A stretch of 64,000 bases of DNA from Candidatus Ruminococcus avistercoris (GCA_019120315.1 DWVJ01000031.1:84410-148409); one strand, 5' to 3'. Positions 10,777-19,691 are shown, counted from the stretch's first letter. Numbers and translations: made by a program. The notes: a model not told the origin generated them from the sequence alone.

Positions 10777-11367
10777 ATGGCAAATTCCAATTACGATTTA
10801 AGAAAAATGGAAAAGAAACTGAAAAAATATCTGGATCATCATCGTATGGTGCACACCAGAGGCGTCATGTATACGGCAGCCTGTCTCGGCATGGCTCACG
10901 ACTGTGACCTGGAGCAGTGTCAGACGGCCGGCCTGCTCCATGACTGTGCAAAGTGCATCCCGGATTCCAAAAAGTTACGGCTGTGCGCAAAAAATCATAT
11001 TGATATGACCGATTATGAAATGCGTCACCCCTTTATCCTTCATGCAAAACTGGGCGCCTGGGTTGCCAGACGAAAATACGATGTACAGGATCCCGAAATC
11101 TTAAATGCCATCACCTGCCATACCACCGGAAAAAAAGCTATGACGGATCTGGAAAAGATCATTTACATCGCTGATTATATCGAACCGGGCCGGACGAAAG
11201 CCCCGCGCCTGGATCTGGTGAGGAAAACAGCTTTTGAGGATCTCGATGAAGCCATGTATATGATCCTGTCGGATACCCTGCAGTATCTGCGAAGGGGAAA
11301 CAGGGAAATCGACCTGATAACAGAAAGTGCTTTTGCCTATTACTGTAACCTTCACAATCAAAAATAA
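10777..11367 (+). CDS. yqeK: HD-domain diadenosine tetraphosphatase YqeK-like
   Basis: HTRGVMYTAACLGMAH...LLHDCAK; between nadD and rsfS. Confidence 0.9.
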   Translation: MANSNYDLRKMEKKLKKYLDHHRMVHTRGVMYTAACLGMAHDCDLEQCQTAGLLHDCAKCIPDSKKLRLCAKNHIDMTDYEMRHPFILHAKLGAWVARRKYDVQDPEILNAITCHTTGKKAMTDLEKIIYIADYIEPGRTKAPRLDLVRKTAFEDLDEAMYMILSDTLQYLRRGNREIDLITESAFAYYCNLHNQK

Positions 11368-11380
11368 AGAGGAGAATCAT

Positions 11381-11743
11381 ATGAACAGAGGAAAAGAAAT
11401 GGCCCGGCTGGCGTGCAAAGCGCTGGAAGACAAAAAGGCGGTGGATATCAAGGTAATCGATATCGAAAAGGTTTCCATTCTCGCCGACTACTTTATCATA
11501 GCCAGCGGAACCAACCGCAATCAGGTTCAGGCCATGGCTGACAATGCCGAAGAAATTTTGGGACGCGCCGGATATGAACCCCGTCAGATCGAAGGGTATC
11601 AGAACGCCAACTGGATCCTGATGGACTACGGCGATCTTGTGATCCATATCTTCGACGAGGAAAACCGTCTGTTCTACGATCTGGAACGGATCTGGAGAGA
11701 CGGACAGTCTTTGAGTATCACGGACCTGGATAAAGCTGAATGA
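11381..11743 (+). CDS. rsfS: Ribosome silencing factor RsfS
   Basis: VIDIEKVSILADYFIIASGTNRNQVQAMAD...GDLVIHIF. Confidence 0.95.
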   Translation: MNRGKEMARLACKALEDKKAVDIKVIDIEKVSILADYFIIASGTNRNQVQAMADNAEEILGRAGYEPRQIEGYQNANWILMDYGDLVIHIFDEENRLFYDLERIWRDGQSLSITDLDKAE

Positions 11744-11755
11744 ATTCGGACAAAA

Positions 11756-11803
11756 AAACCGGCGAAAGCAAAGGATTTTTCTTTGCTTCCGCCGGTTTTT
11801 TTA
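11756..11803. terminator. Bidirectional terminator between rsfS and lexA
   Basis: aaccggcgaaagcaaag-gattttt-ctttgcttccgccggtttttt with A-run upstream and T-run downstream. Confidence 0.85.
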
Positions 11804-11816
11804 ATTTTCTGCAAAA

Positions 11817-12443
11817 TCAATTCATAAAACGCATAACGCCAATCACTTTTCCCAGAATTTTGAGTTCATCCCCCACGATAATGGGCTCCATGGTATCATT
11901 TTCCGGCTGCAGCCGGAAATGGCCGTCTTCTTTATAAAACGTCTTGACCGTAGCGGAATCATCCAGCAGTGCAACCACCATATTGCCGTTTTCCGCCGTA
12001 TTCTGACTTTGCACCAGAACATAGTCGCCATCCAGAATACCGGCATTGATCATACTTTCCCCGTGTACTTCCAGGATGAAGGCATCGGAGCGGGGCATCC
12101 GTTCTGCTGGAATGGGAAAATAGGATTCGATATTTTCCTCCGCAAGAATCGGCTCGCCGGCAGCTACCCGTCCCACGATGGGAACGCTGACCATCTCGCT
12201 GCGCGCCGCATTAAAATTATCATCCAAAATTTCAATCGCCCGCGGCTTTGTGGAATCTCGTCTGATATATCCGTTTCTTTCCAGGGATGCAAGATGGGCG
12301 TGAACGGATGATGTGGATTTCAGCTGAACTGCTTCGCAGATTTCCCTGACGGCAGGAGGATATCCTTTCGTCAGAATTTCGTTTTTTATATAATCCAGGA
12401 TTTCCTGCTGTTTCCTGCTGATTTTCCCGTAGGTCATCATCAT
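11817..12443 (-). CDS. lexA: SOS repressor LexA
   Basis: KQQEILDYIKNEILTKGYPPAVREICEAVQLKSTSSVHAHLASLE; AAGEP cleavage region, HGESMINAGI. Confidence 0.97.
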   Translation of the reverse strand: MMMTYGKISRKQQEILDYIKNEILTKGYPPAVREICEAVQLKSTSSVHAHLASLERNGYIRRDSTKPRAIEILDDNFNAARSEMVSVPIVGRVAAGEPILAEENIESYFPIPAERMPRSDAFILEVHGESMINAGILDGDYVLVQSQNTAENGNMVVALLDDSATVKTFYKEDGHFRLQPENDTMEPIIVGDELKILGKVIGVMRFMN

Positions 12444-12526
12444 ACCTCCAACATGAGTTTTTCAGGCTGAGCAACATTCCGCCGCCGACATTTTTATTTG
12501 ATTTTATCACAGTTTGGCAGATAATG

Positions 12527-12553
12527 CAAACATATATTCGAAATATCTGTTCG
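12527..12553 (-). promoter_or_regulatory. LexA box(es) upstream of lexA
   Basis: caaacatatattcg (12527-12540, 12/14 to CGAACATATGTTCG) overlapping the -35 of a TTGCAT-17-TAAAAT promoter on the minus strand; a weaker adjacent site runs to 12553. Confidence 0.65.
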
Positions 12554-12561
12554 ATGCAGAT

Positions 12562-13551
12562 TCAGGATTTGCCATCTTTTTTATACAGCTTCCGATATCG
12601 CAGAGGAGGCAGCCCCACTCTATGCACAAAGGCCTTTGTGAAATAGCTGGGACTTTTGTACCCGATTCGCCGGGATATTTCCGCTGTGGAAAGATCCGTC
12701 GTCATCAGAAGCGTCTGCGCTTCTCCGATTTTCCTCTCGATGAAATAACTGGTAAGGGAATAGCCGAAGGTTCTTTTGAAAACACGGGCCAGATAAGATT
12801 CGCTGATGCCAAAATATCCAGCCACCAGCGAAACACTAAGAGCCGTAACCGGCTGGGAATCCACATACCGGTGGATCTGATACCCGAGGCTGTTCTCCGG
12901 CCTGCCCCATACAGCGGACTTTTCATTTCCCTGACGGATCACATCGAGGGTGAGATAGAAGAGGGATTCAAAAAGTGACTGACAAACCATATGAGAATAT
13001 CGGTTTCCACGGAGCGCCTCATCAAAAATCATCTGCATAAGCTGGCGGAACATATAGCTTTTTTCATCCAGATGAAAGACCGGACTGACACCGTTTTCTA
13101 TCATACAGTCCGGCTTTTGTCCGGGGAGCAGAATTCCCTCCGCAGCACAGCACAGTATCGGCAGCATATTATGATTCACAAATTCACAGTGGACGGTATC
13201 GCTGTTGTAAATCACCAGATCACCGGCTCTCACCGGGTACCGTACATTGTCAATTTCATACTCTCCCTGACCGCTTATCACATACACAAATTCCACCAGA
13301 CCGGAATGGGTATGCGCGCTGCGCGGATACATCAGTTCCGTACCGTCCAGCTTACAGACATACAGAAGACGTGGACTGCCTGTTTCCATTTTTTTTCGTC
13401 CGCTGTCCCGGGCAATATGAATCTGCATAAGAACACCTCCTGTTCCGGTAAACCGATACCCATATCCAACTTGCTTCCAGTTTACCGGAAAATTTTTTTC
13501 TGTCAAGAACACTGCCTGTTTGAAAAATTTTTTCTGTTCAGAAAAAGACAA
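12562..13551 (-). CDS. AraC family regulator (cupin + HTH_18)
   Basis: N-terminal cupin-like GLVEFVYVISGQGEYEID; C-terminal SESYLARVFKRTFGYSLTSYFIERKIGEAQTLL...ISRRIGYKSPSYFTKAF. Confidence 0.9.
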   Translation of the reverse strand: MSFSEQKKFFKQAVFLTEKNFPVNWKQVGYGYRFTGTGGVLMQIHIARDSGRKKMETGSPRLLYVCKLDGTELMYPRSAHTHSGLVEFVYVISGQGEYEIDNVRYPVRAGDLVIYNSDTVHCEFVNHNMLPILCCAAEGILLPGQKPDCMIENGVSPVFHLDEKSYMFRQLMQMIFDEALRGNRYSHMVCQSLFESLFYLTLDVIRQGNEKSAVWGRPENSLGYQIHRYVDSQPVTALSVSLVAGYFGISESYLARVFKRTFGYSLTSYFIERKIGEAQTLLMTTDLSTAEISRRIGYKSPSYFTKAFVHRVGLPPLRYRKLYKKDGKS

Positions 13552-13736
13552 AATATCCTTTTCCCCACATCTCCCTGCCGCGTCTGTTCCGTCATAAAAA
13601 CAGAAAAAAATACAAGTGCAACAAAAATAGCAGAATATTGTTGTAAAACATCACATATGGACGAAGAAAAGTTTACAGTGATATGCTGTAAGCGTTTCAA
13701 AAAGTCAGAATATAGCAAGAACAGGAGGGAAACGTT

Positions 13737-14750
13737 ATGGAATTACAAATTGGAGTTGTTGGTCTTGGTGCCATCGGACGGGATCATGTGAAACGGCTGA
13801 CAGAACGGATCACCGGATGCAAGGTGGCGGCAGTTTCCGAAATGAACGAAGAAATCGGGCGGAAAGTGGCACAGCAGTATAACGCAAAGTTTTACGCAGA
13901 CGGAGAAGAACTGATCAACAGTCCCGAGGTGCAGGCCGTCATGGTAACTACCTGGGATCCGGCACACGCTCAGTACGTACTGGCCGCCATCCGGGCCGGA
14001 AAATACGTATTCTGTGAAAAGCCCCTGGCCACAGAAGTATCAGAATGTGAAACCATTCTGGCAGAAGAGCAAAAATTCGGTAAACGGATCGTGCAGGTGG
14101 GCTTCATGCGCCGGTATGATCCCGGATATGTGGAGATGAAACAGGCCATTGAAGACGGAAAAATCGGCCTTCCTCTGATCGTACACGCCTGCCACCGCAA
14201 CATGAATCACGCTGCGACCATGACCTCGGAAATGTCCATCAAAAACTCCGGCGTACACGAGATCGATATTTTCCGCTGGCTGCTGGATGACGAATACGTT
14301 TCCGGCCAGGTGGTGCTTCCCCGGCAAAGCCGTATCTCCGCAGGCGAAGGTCTGCAGGATCCCCAGATCATGATGCTGCGCACAAAAAAAGGGATCTGCA
14401 TCGATGTGGAGATCAGCCAGAGTTCCGGATACGGATATGATATTCAGTGCGAAGTGGTGGGTGATCTTGGAACCATCCGCCTTCCAGATCCGCCCACGGT
14501 CATCACCAAAACAGACTGCACCAGAACGACGGCCATCATGCCGGACTGGCAGAACCGCTTTATCGAAGCGTATAATATCGAAATGCAGGACTGGGTGGAT
14601 CGTGTGCGAAAGGGAGAAAAGCTGACCGGCGCCTCTTCCTGGGACGGCTACGCCGCTTGTCTGACCGCCTATGTACTGGGGCAGTGCCGTGAAGAAGGGG
14701 GAACCGCCAGGGAAATCCGCTTCCCGGAAAAACCGGAATTTTATAAATAA
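13737..14750 (+). CDS. Gfo/Idh/MocA family oxidoreductase (inositol 2-dehydrogenase-like)
   Basis: QIGVVGLGAIGRDHVKRLTERITGCKVAAVSE; CEKPLATEVSEC; FMRRYDPGY. Confidence 0.9.
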   Translation: MELQIGVVGLGAIGRDHVKRLTERITGCKVAAVSEMNEEIGRKVAQQYNAKFYADGEELINSPEVQAVMVTTWDPAHAQYVLAAIRAGKYVFCEKPLATEVSECETILAEEQKFGKRIVQVGFMRRYDPGYVEMKQAIEDGKIGLPLIVHACHRNMNHAATMTSEMSIKNSGVHEIDIFRWLLDDEYVSGQVVLPRQSRISAGEGLQDPQIMMLRTKKGICIDVEISQSSGYGYDIQCEVVGDLGTIRLPDPPTVITKTDCTRTTAIMPDWQNRFIEAYNIEMQDWVDRVRKGEKLTGASSWDGYAACLTAYVLGQCREEGGTAREIRFPEKPEFYK

Positions 14751-14836
14751 ACATTTGTTCGATAAATCTGTTGACAAAACATGTGTTCGGCTGTATAATA
14801 ATCATCACAGAACAGATGTTCGCGAACGTCTGTTCC
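14748..14836 (+). promoter_or_regulatory. SOS control region: perfect sigma-A promoter with four LexA-box-like sites
   Basis: TTGACA (14771-14776)-17 nt-TATAAT (14794-14799); box-like sites TAAACATTTGTTCG 14748-14761, AAAACATGTGTTCG 14776-14789, AGAACAGATGTTCG 14809-14822, CGAACGTCTGTTCC 14823-14836. Confidence 0.8.
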
Positions 14837-14841
14837 TCATT

Positions 14842-14900
14842 GCAGACATTCCAGCGCTTCGAGTGTCGGAAACACTAAGCGATTTCACTGGGATGTCTGT
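14842..14900 (+). other. Structured 5' UTR element: long nested hairpin
   Basis: gcagacattccag ... ctgggatgtctgt outer stem with inner cgctt-cg-agtgt-cggaa-acact-aagcg stem. Confidence 0.6.
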
Positions 14901-14953
14901 ATCATAAAAAGATGAAACACAGATGTGGTGTTTTCTTTGTATGGGAGGTAACG

Positions 14954-15292
14954 ATGATGAAAAGGAGAAGGAACACAAGAAACCGAAGACGATTACAGTT
15001 ATTAACCATGTTTATCTGCTTTCTGCTCTGCACCGGCTTTGCCGTTCAGAACAGCGCCCGGAAAATCGATGCAGAGAGCGATCTCAACAGAATAACCTAC
15101 AAATATTACAAAAGTTATTATGTGGAAACGGGAGACAGTCTCTGGAGTATTGCAAAGGAGAACATTTCAGAGGAATATGCCAATATCGGCGAATATATTG
15201 CAGAAGTAAAAGATATCAATCATCTGAAAGGAAATACTCTGACTCAGGGAAGTCATATCTGCATTCCCTATTATTCCACCGAACATAAATAG
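14954..15292 (+). CDS. yneA: LysM-domain membrane-anchored protein, YneA-like SOS cell-division suppressor
   Basis: N-terminal TM LQLLTMFICFLLCTGFAV, then YYVETGDSLWSIAKENIS...LKGNTLTQGSHICIPYY; GGGAGG RBS before ATG at 14954; SOS boxes upstream. Confidence 0.75.
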   Translation: MMKRRRNTRNRRRLQLLTMFICFLLCTGFAVQNSARKIDAESDLNRITYKYYKSYYVETGDSLWSIAKENISEEYANIGEYIAEVKDINHLKGNTLTQGSHICIPYYSTEHK

Positions 15293-15298
15293 CAGCAG

Positions 15299-15349
15299 AA
15301 GGGCCATATGTTTACATAATTCATTTATGTAAACATATGGCCCTTTTTG
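15299..15349. terminator. Bidirectional terminator with 21-bp perfect stem
   Basis: aagggccatatgtttacataa-ttcat-ttatgtaaacatatggccctttttg. Confidence 0.9.
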
Positions 15350-15351
15350 CT

Positions 15352-16038
15352 TTAAATACCGGAAACCACTTTGAGAATCAAAAAAAACAAAACGGGAACC
15401 ACCAGAGCCGGCAGCATATTCAGCGTCTTGCAGTCCTTCAGATTCAGGATGGAAAGTCCCGACGCCGCAATCAGGAATCCGCCCACGATGGTGATTTCCG
15501 CCATCAGGGAATCTGTGAGAAAACTCTGCAGGTAAGTAGCTCCCAGATAGATCGCCCCCTGCCAGCAAAAAAGCACCGGCGCCGCCAGCGCCATGCCGAT
15601 CCCGTAAGTGGAGGCGAGCACGGTGGATGTGACAAAATCCAAAGTTGCATTGGTAAACAGATACGTATGATCTCCGTAGAGAGCGCTCTGCATCGGCCCT
15701 AAGATGGAAAGGCTGCCGATGCAGTACAACAGGATTCCTGTGGAAAGTCCCTTGCCCAGCTCTGATTTCCCCAATCGTCCCATCAAGCCCTGAAATTTCC
15801 CGTCAATGTTCAGAATCGTTCCCAACAGGCTGCCCAGCGCCAGACTGACGATAAACAGAACAGGATACTGGCTGCCGGACATATTCGACACCACCGCATT
15901 GATGCCAAGCCCGGTGGCCGCCAGCCCCATGGCCGTATACAAGGCTTCCTGATATTTTTCGTTGATTCCCTTTTTTAAGGCGCTGCCCAACAGACTGCCT
16001 GCCAGAATCGTGCCGGTATTTACAATCGTTCCAATCAT
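15352..16038 (-). CDS. DUF554 family membrane protein
   Basis: MIGTIVNTGTILAGSLLGSALKKGINEKYQEALYTAMGLAATGLGI. Confidence 0.9.
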   Translation of the reverse strand: MIGTIVNTGTILAGSLLGSALKKGINEKYQEALYTAMGLAATGLGINAVVSNMSGSQYPVLFIVSLALGSLLGTILNIDGKFQGLMGRLGKSELGKGLSTGILLYCIGSLSILGPMQSALYGDHTYLFTNATLDFVTSTVLASTYGIGMALAAPVLFCWQGAIYLGATYLQSFLTDSLMAEITIVGGFLIAASGLSILNLKDCKTLNMLPALVVPVLFFLILKVVSGI

Positions 16039-16350
16039 ACTCTTTCCCTCCCGAATTGTTATCTTTTCAATTATACGCTTTTCCCATCACGGCGGTCAAG
16101 TAACGCTTTTCCGTCATCGATTTAAGACCGTCATTATACACATGACATATTTTTCTTTCTTCCTTTTTTATCGTTATTATGTCAAGAAAACGAACGAATA
16201 TCCCCTGATTCTTGTAAACTTTTCCAAAACAAGTAAAAAAAATCCACTTTAGGAAAAAAATTTGAGTGTTCAAAAATAAATACAAATGATATTTTATTAA
16301 TGGTGATCGCGATACCACCGAGAAATCGAATACATACGGGAGGTTAAGGT

Positions 16351-17379
16351 ATGAAGAAAATTATAAGTATGTTATGTGCAGCAACTCTTTTCGCTTCTGT
16401 TCTGATGGGATGCGGAGGCGGAGGAAAGGAAGAGGCATCCTCTGATGCAGCAACAGCGGAAAATACTTCTGGAGAAGACGCATCAGCAGAAGAAGGCAAA
16501 AGCGCAGATGGGATTAAAGTAGGATTTGTCGTAAAATCTTTGGCCGACCAGTACTGGATTCTGGTAAAAGCAGGCGCTGAGGCAGCTGCCGAAGAAAACG
16601 GAGTAGAGCTGACCTTCATCGCTCCAAATGCAGAAAGTGATGTAGCAAAACAGGTAGAAAACATTGAAACACTGATCGCAGCGGGCGTAGATGTGCTCTG
16701 TATCGCACCGTCCAATGATGAGACCGTACTTCCGGCGCTGGAAAACGCTGTAAAAGCCGGCATCAAAGTCATCGCTGTGGATACCGATTCTTCTTTGGAA
16801 GACAAGGTGTGCTTCATCGGAACCGGTAATGAAGCCGCTGCCAAAGAAGGCGCTCTGTGGGCAGGCGAGCAGGTTGGCGAAGGTGCCAAAGCCATCGTAC
16901 TGCGAGGCCGTCTCGGCGACGCTACCCATGACGCCAGAGAAGCGGGCGTGGTAGCCGGTCTGGAGGAAAAAGGTGTAGAGGTTCTGGAAGTACAGGCTGC
17001 TGACTCCACAGAGGAAAAAGGTATGAGCGTCAGCGAAAACCTGCTGCAGAAATATGACGATGTGGATCTGATCATCACCACAGCCGACTCCATGGCAACA
17101 GGAGCCTGCAACGCAGTGGAAGCCGCTGGAAAAGATACTCTGGTATACGGCTTTGACGGAACTCTTCCTGTAGCGGAAAAAGTAGAAGCCGGCGAAGTTC
17201 TGGGAACAACCGCTCAGCATCCTTATGAGATGGGTGTTCTGGGAATTGAAACCGCCATCAAGATCATGAACGGTGAAGAAGTAGACGCAGTCATCGATTC
17301 CGGTCAGGAAGTCGTAAACAGTGAAAACGCAGCAGATTTCATCGCAGATCTGGAAAGTAAAGTTGGAAGTGCTGAATAA
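16351..17379 (+). CDS. Sugar ABC transporter substrate-binding lipoprotein (RbsB/periplasmic-binding-4 type)
   Basis: Lipobox LMGCGGGG; DGIKVGFVVKSLADQYWILVKAGAEAAAEENG...VDVLCIAPSNDETVLPALENAVKAGIKVIAVDTD. Confidence 0.92.
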   Translation: MKKIISMLCAATLFASVLMGCGGGGKEEASSDAATAENTSGEDASAEEGKSADGIKVGFVVKSLADQYWILVKAGAEAAAEENGVELTFIAPNAESDVAKQVENIETLIAAGVDVLCIAPSNDETVLPALENAVKAGIKVIAVDTDSSLEDKVCFIGTGNEAAAKEGALWAGEQVGEGAKAIVLRGRLGDATHDAREAGVVAGLEEKGVEVLEVQAADSTEEKGMSVSENLLQKYDDVDLIITTADSMATGACNAVEAAGKDTLVYGFDGTLPVAEKVEAGEVLGTTAQHPYEMGVLGIETAIKIMNGEEVDAVIDSGQEVVNSENAADFIADLESKVGSAE

Positions 17380-17683
17380 AATTCAGAATTTCACTGCGGC
17401 GGCAGGCGTTGTTTTTATGGCAAGGATGAACTCCGGACTGCCGGATTCCGGTTCCTCCAGCGAATTTGACGTCATCACCGCAGTGGTGATCGGCGGAACC
17501 TCCCTGGCAGGCGGAACGGGAACCATCACCGGAACTCTGATCGGCGCCATGATCGTCGGTATTATCAATAACGTGCTGAATTTCTGGAGCATCAATTATA
17601 ACTGGCAGAGTATCATCAAAGGAATCATTATCCTGATTGTCATTATGGCAGATTACAGCCTGAAGAAAAAGCAGAAGTCTTGA
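17380..17683 (+). pseudogene. C-terminal remnant of an RbsC-like sugar ABC permease
   Basis: AAAGVVFMARMNSGLPDSGSSSEFDVITAVVIGGTSLAGGTGTITGTLIGAMIVGIINNVLNFWSINYNWQSIIKGIIILIVIMADYSLKKKQKS; only about the last 100 aa, no ATPase gene and no permease N-terminus. Confidence 0.85.
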
Positions 17684-17709
17684 CAGATTTTCCTGTCTTC
17701 TGCTATAAT
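17680..17709 (+). promoter_or_regulatory. Sigma-A promoter for the recombinase gene
   Basis: TTGACA-18 nt-TATAAT, overlapping the permease remnant stop. Confidence 0.75.
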
Positions 17710-17773
17710 CAATCTATACGACAAATGCGAGTTTATTAAAAAGATCTGTATAAAAAAGAAGGGACACACGCAC

Positions 17774-18838
17774 ATGGCCGAAAAACGTATTACTTACCGT
17801 ACAAAAACCGATATCGACAATACCCTGAAGCTTCGGGATGTTCTGAAAAGCCTTCCGCCTTTTGCCAGGGATTATTTTCGCTCCATCGACGGAACTACCA
17901 CGACGAAAACACGGATTTCCTATGCTTATGATATCCGTGTTTTTTTTCAGTTCCTTGCGGAGGAAAATCCTGCTTTTAAGAATCGTTCCCTGCAGGATCT
18001 GACCGTCGATGTGCTGGATCAGATCACCGCTTTGGATATCGAGGAATATATGGAATATCTGAAGGTTTACAAAGATCCTGAGGGAAATCTTACTACCAAC
18101 GGCGAACAGGGATTAAAACGCAAAATATCGGCTCTGAGAAGCTTTTACGCCTATTACTTCAAACATGAAATGATTCGTACCAACCCCACTGTGCTGATTG
18201 ATATGCCGAAAATCCATGAAAAATCCATCGTCCGCCTTGACAGCGACGAGGTAGCTCTGCTGCTGGATTACATGGATCACTGCGGCGACACACTCACCGG
18301 ACAGCGGAAACGATACTTTAAAAAGACAAAGGAACGGGACATCGCTATCGTCACTCTCCTACTGGGAACAGGTGTTCGTGTTTCCGAATGTGTGGGGCTG
18401 GATATCGAGGACGTGGATTTCAAAAATAACGGGATCAAGGTAACCCGAAAGGGCGGAAATGAAATGATCGTCTATTTCGGTCCGGAGGTGGAACAGGCAT
18501 TGAAAAAGTATCTCCCGGTGCGGGAGGGAATCACTCCCGTGGCCGGCCATGAACACGCTCTCTTCTATTCCACCCAGCGCAAACGGATGGGCATCCAGGC
18601 GGTGGAAAACATGGTCAGAAAGTATACCAGCGCCGTCACCAGCACGAAAAAAATCACTCCCCATAAGCTTCGCAGCACCTACGGTACTTCTCTGTACCGG
18701 GAAACCGGCGATATCTATCTGGTAGCGGATGTGCTGGGGCACAAAGACGTCAACACTACCAGAAAGCATTATGCGGCCATTGATGATGACAGACGCCGCA
18801 GGGCTGCGAAAGCCGTGACGTTACGGGAGAAAAAATAA
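17774..18838 (+). CDS. XerC/D-like tyrosine recombinase
   Basis: Catalytic motifs GTGVRVSECVGL, HKLRSTYGTSL, LGHKDVNTTRKHYA. Confidence 0.92.
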   Translation: MAEKRITYRTKTDIDNTLKLRDVLKSLPPFARDYFRSIDGTTTTKTRISYAYDIRVFFQFLAEENPAFKNRSLQDLTVDVLDQITALDIEEYMEYLKVYKDPEGNLTTNGEQGLKRKISALRSFYAYYFKHEMIRTNPTVLIDMPKIHEKSIVRLDSDEVALLLDYMDHCGDTLTGQRKRYFKKTKERDIAIVTLLLGTGVRVSECVGLDIEDVDFKNNGIKVTRKGGNEMIVYFGPEVEQALKKYLPVREGITPVAGHEHALFYSTQRKRMGIQAVENMVRKYTSAVTSTKKITPHKLRSTYGTSLYRETGDIYLVADVLGHKDVNTTRKHYAAIDDDRRRRAAKAVTLREKK

Positions 18839-18860
18839 AGGGAGCTTAAAGCTCCCTTAA
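18838..18860. terminator. Terminator between recombinase and PepSY gene
   Basis: aagggagctt-aa-agctccctt hairpin in convergent intergenic space. Confidence 0.65.
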
Positions 18861-18872
18861 AACATGTTATCC

Positions 18873-19589
18873 TCAGTCATCATAAATGGATTCTCTGCCC
18901 TGCTCCATTACCGTTCCGTCGGCTGCGTTAATTTCAAAATCGTATTCTGTCTCGCCGCTGACGCATTCCAGTTCGTAGACGCTTCTTCCGTCATCCCTGT
19001 CGAATTCCTCACCAATCCACTTCACATTAGCTGCATCCAGTCCTGCCGCTTTCAGAGCCGCCTCTTTAGCCTGCTCCAGGCTGATCACGGTTCCGGACTG
19101 CTGTGTCTGGGCCGGAATATCAAAATCATCGATCTCGGAATCAAAGCTTACGATCTCACCGGTGGCGGCATCAATCTCGTAATCGTATTCCGTATTTCCG
19201 CTGTAGAAATCAACATCGTAATCCAGACGTCCATCGTCCCGATCCAGTCTTACTTTTACGAAGGTTACATCTGCTTCAGCCAGTCCTGCGTGCTCCAGCG
19301 CAATTTCTCTGGCTTTTGCTTCCCCGATATCATCTCCGGATGTATTGTTCTGCGCCTGGGATACCCCATTATCTGCCGCAGGAGCTGCGGTGGTTTCCGC
19401 CGTGGGTGTGGCAGTCACTTCTTCTTTTACTTCTTCCGTCACAGCGGGTGTGGCTTCCTGTGTCACCGTGGGGGTAACAACTGCTGCTCCGTCATCCTGA
19501 GAGGGGGATGCAGAACTATCGTTTCCTCCGCATGCTGTGATAAAAACAGTTCCCAATACCGCCAGTGCAATTAATACTCTTTTCTTCAT
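18873..19589 (-). CDS. Lipoprotein with two PepSY domains
   Basis: Lipobox FITACGG; two repeats AREIALEHAG...DYDVDFYSGNTEYDYEIDAATGEI and AKEAALKAAG...YELECVSGETEYDFEINAADG. Confidence 0.88.
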   Translation of the reverse strand: MKKRVLIALAVLGTVFITACGGNDSSASPSQDDGAAVVTPTVTQEATPAVTEEVKEEVTATPTAETTAAPAADNGVSQAQNNTSGDDIGEAKAREIALEHAGLAEADVTFVKVRLDRDDGRLDYDVDFYSGNTEYDYEIDAATGEIVSFDSEIDDFDIPAQTQQSGTVISLEQAKEAALKAAGLDAANVKWIGEEFDRDDGRSVYELECVSGETEYDFEINAADGTVMEQGRESIYDD

Positions 19590-19691
19590 AATAATCTTCC
19601 TTTCTGTCTCGATTTATTTTCTTTTTCTTGTTTTCTATGATTGTATTATACCTGCCGATTATTAGAATAAAATTAGAATATCCTTTAATTT

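Noticed and set aside
16300-16330. Minus-strand ggtggtatcgcgat resembling a T-box GGTGGTACCGCG motif
   Set aside because: No upstream specifier structure or terminator and no aminoacyl-tRNA synthetase or amino-acid gene in that orientation; better read as a palindromic operator-like site.
16344-17220. Minus-strand ORFs of 255 and 245 aa opposite the sugar-binding protein
   Set aside because: Antisense to a lipoprotein with clear family motifs; Ser/Ala-rich shadow translation.
17774-18838. Possible phage/ICE integrase marking a mobile element
   Set aside because: No att-like repeats, tRNA target, phage or conjugation genes nearby; looks like a Xer-type chromosomal recombinase.
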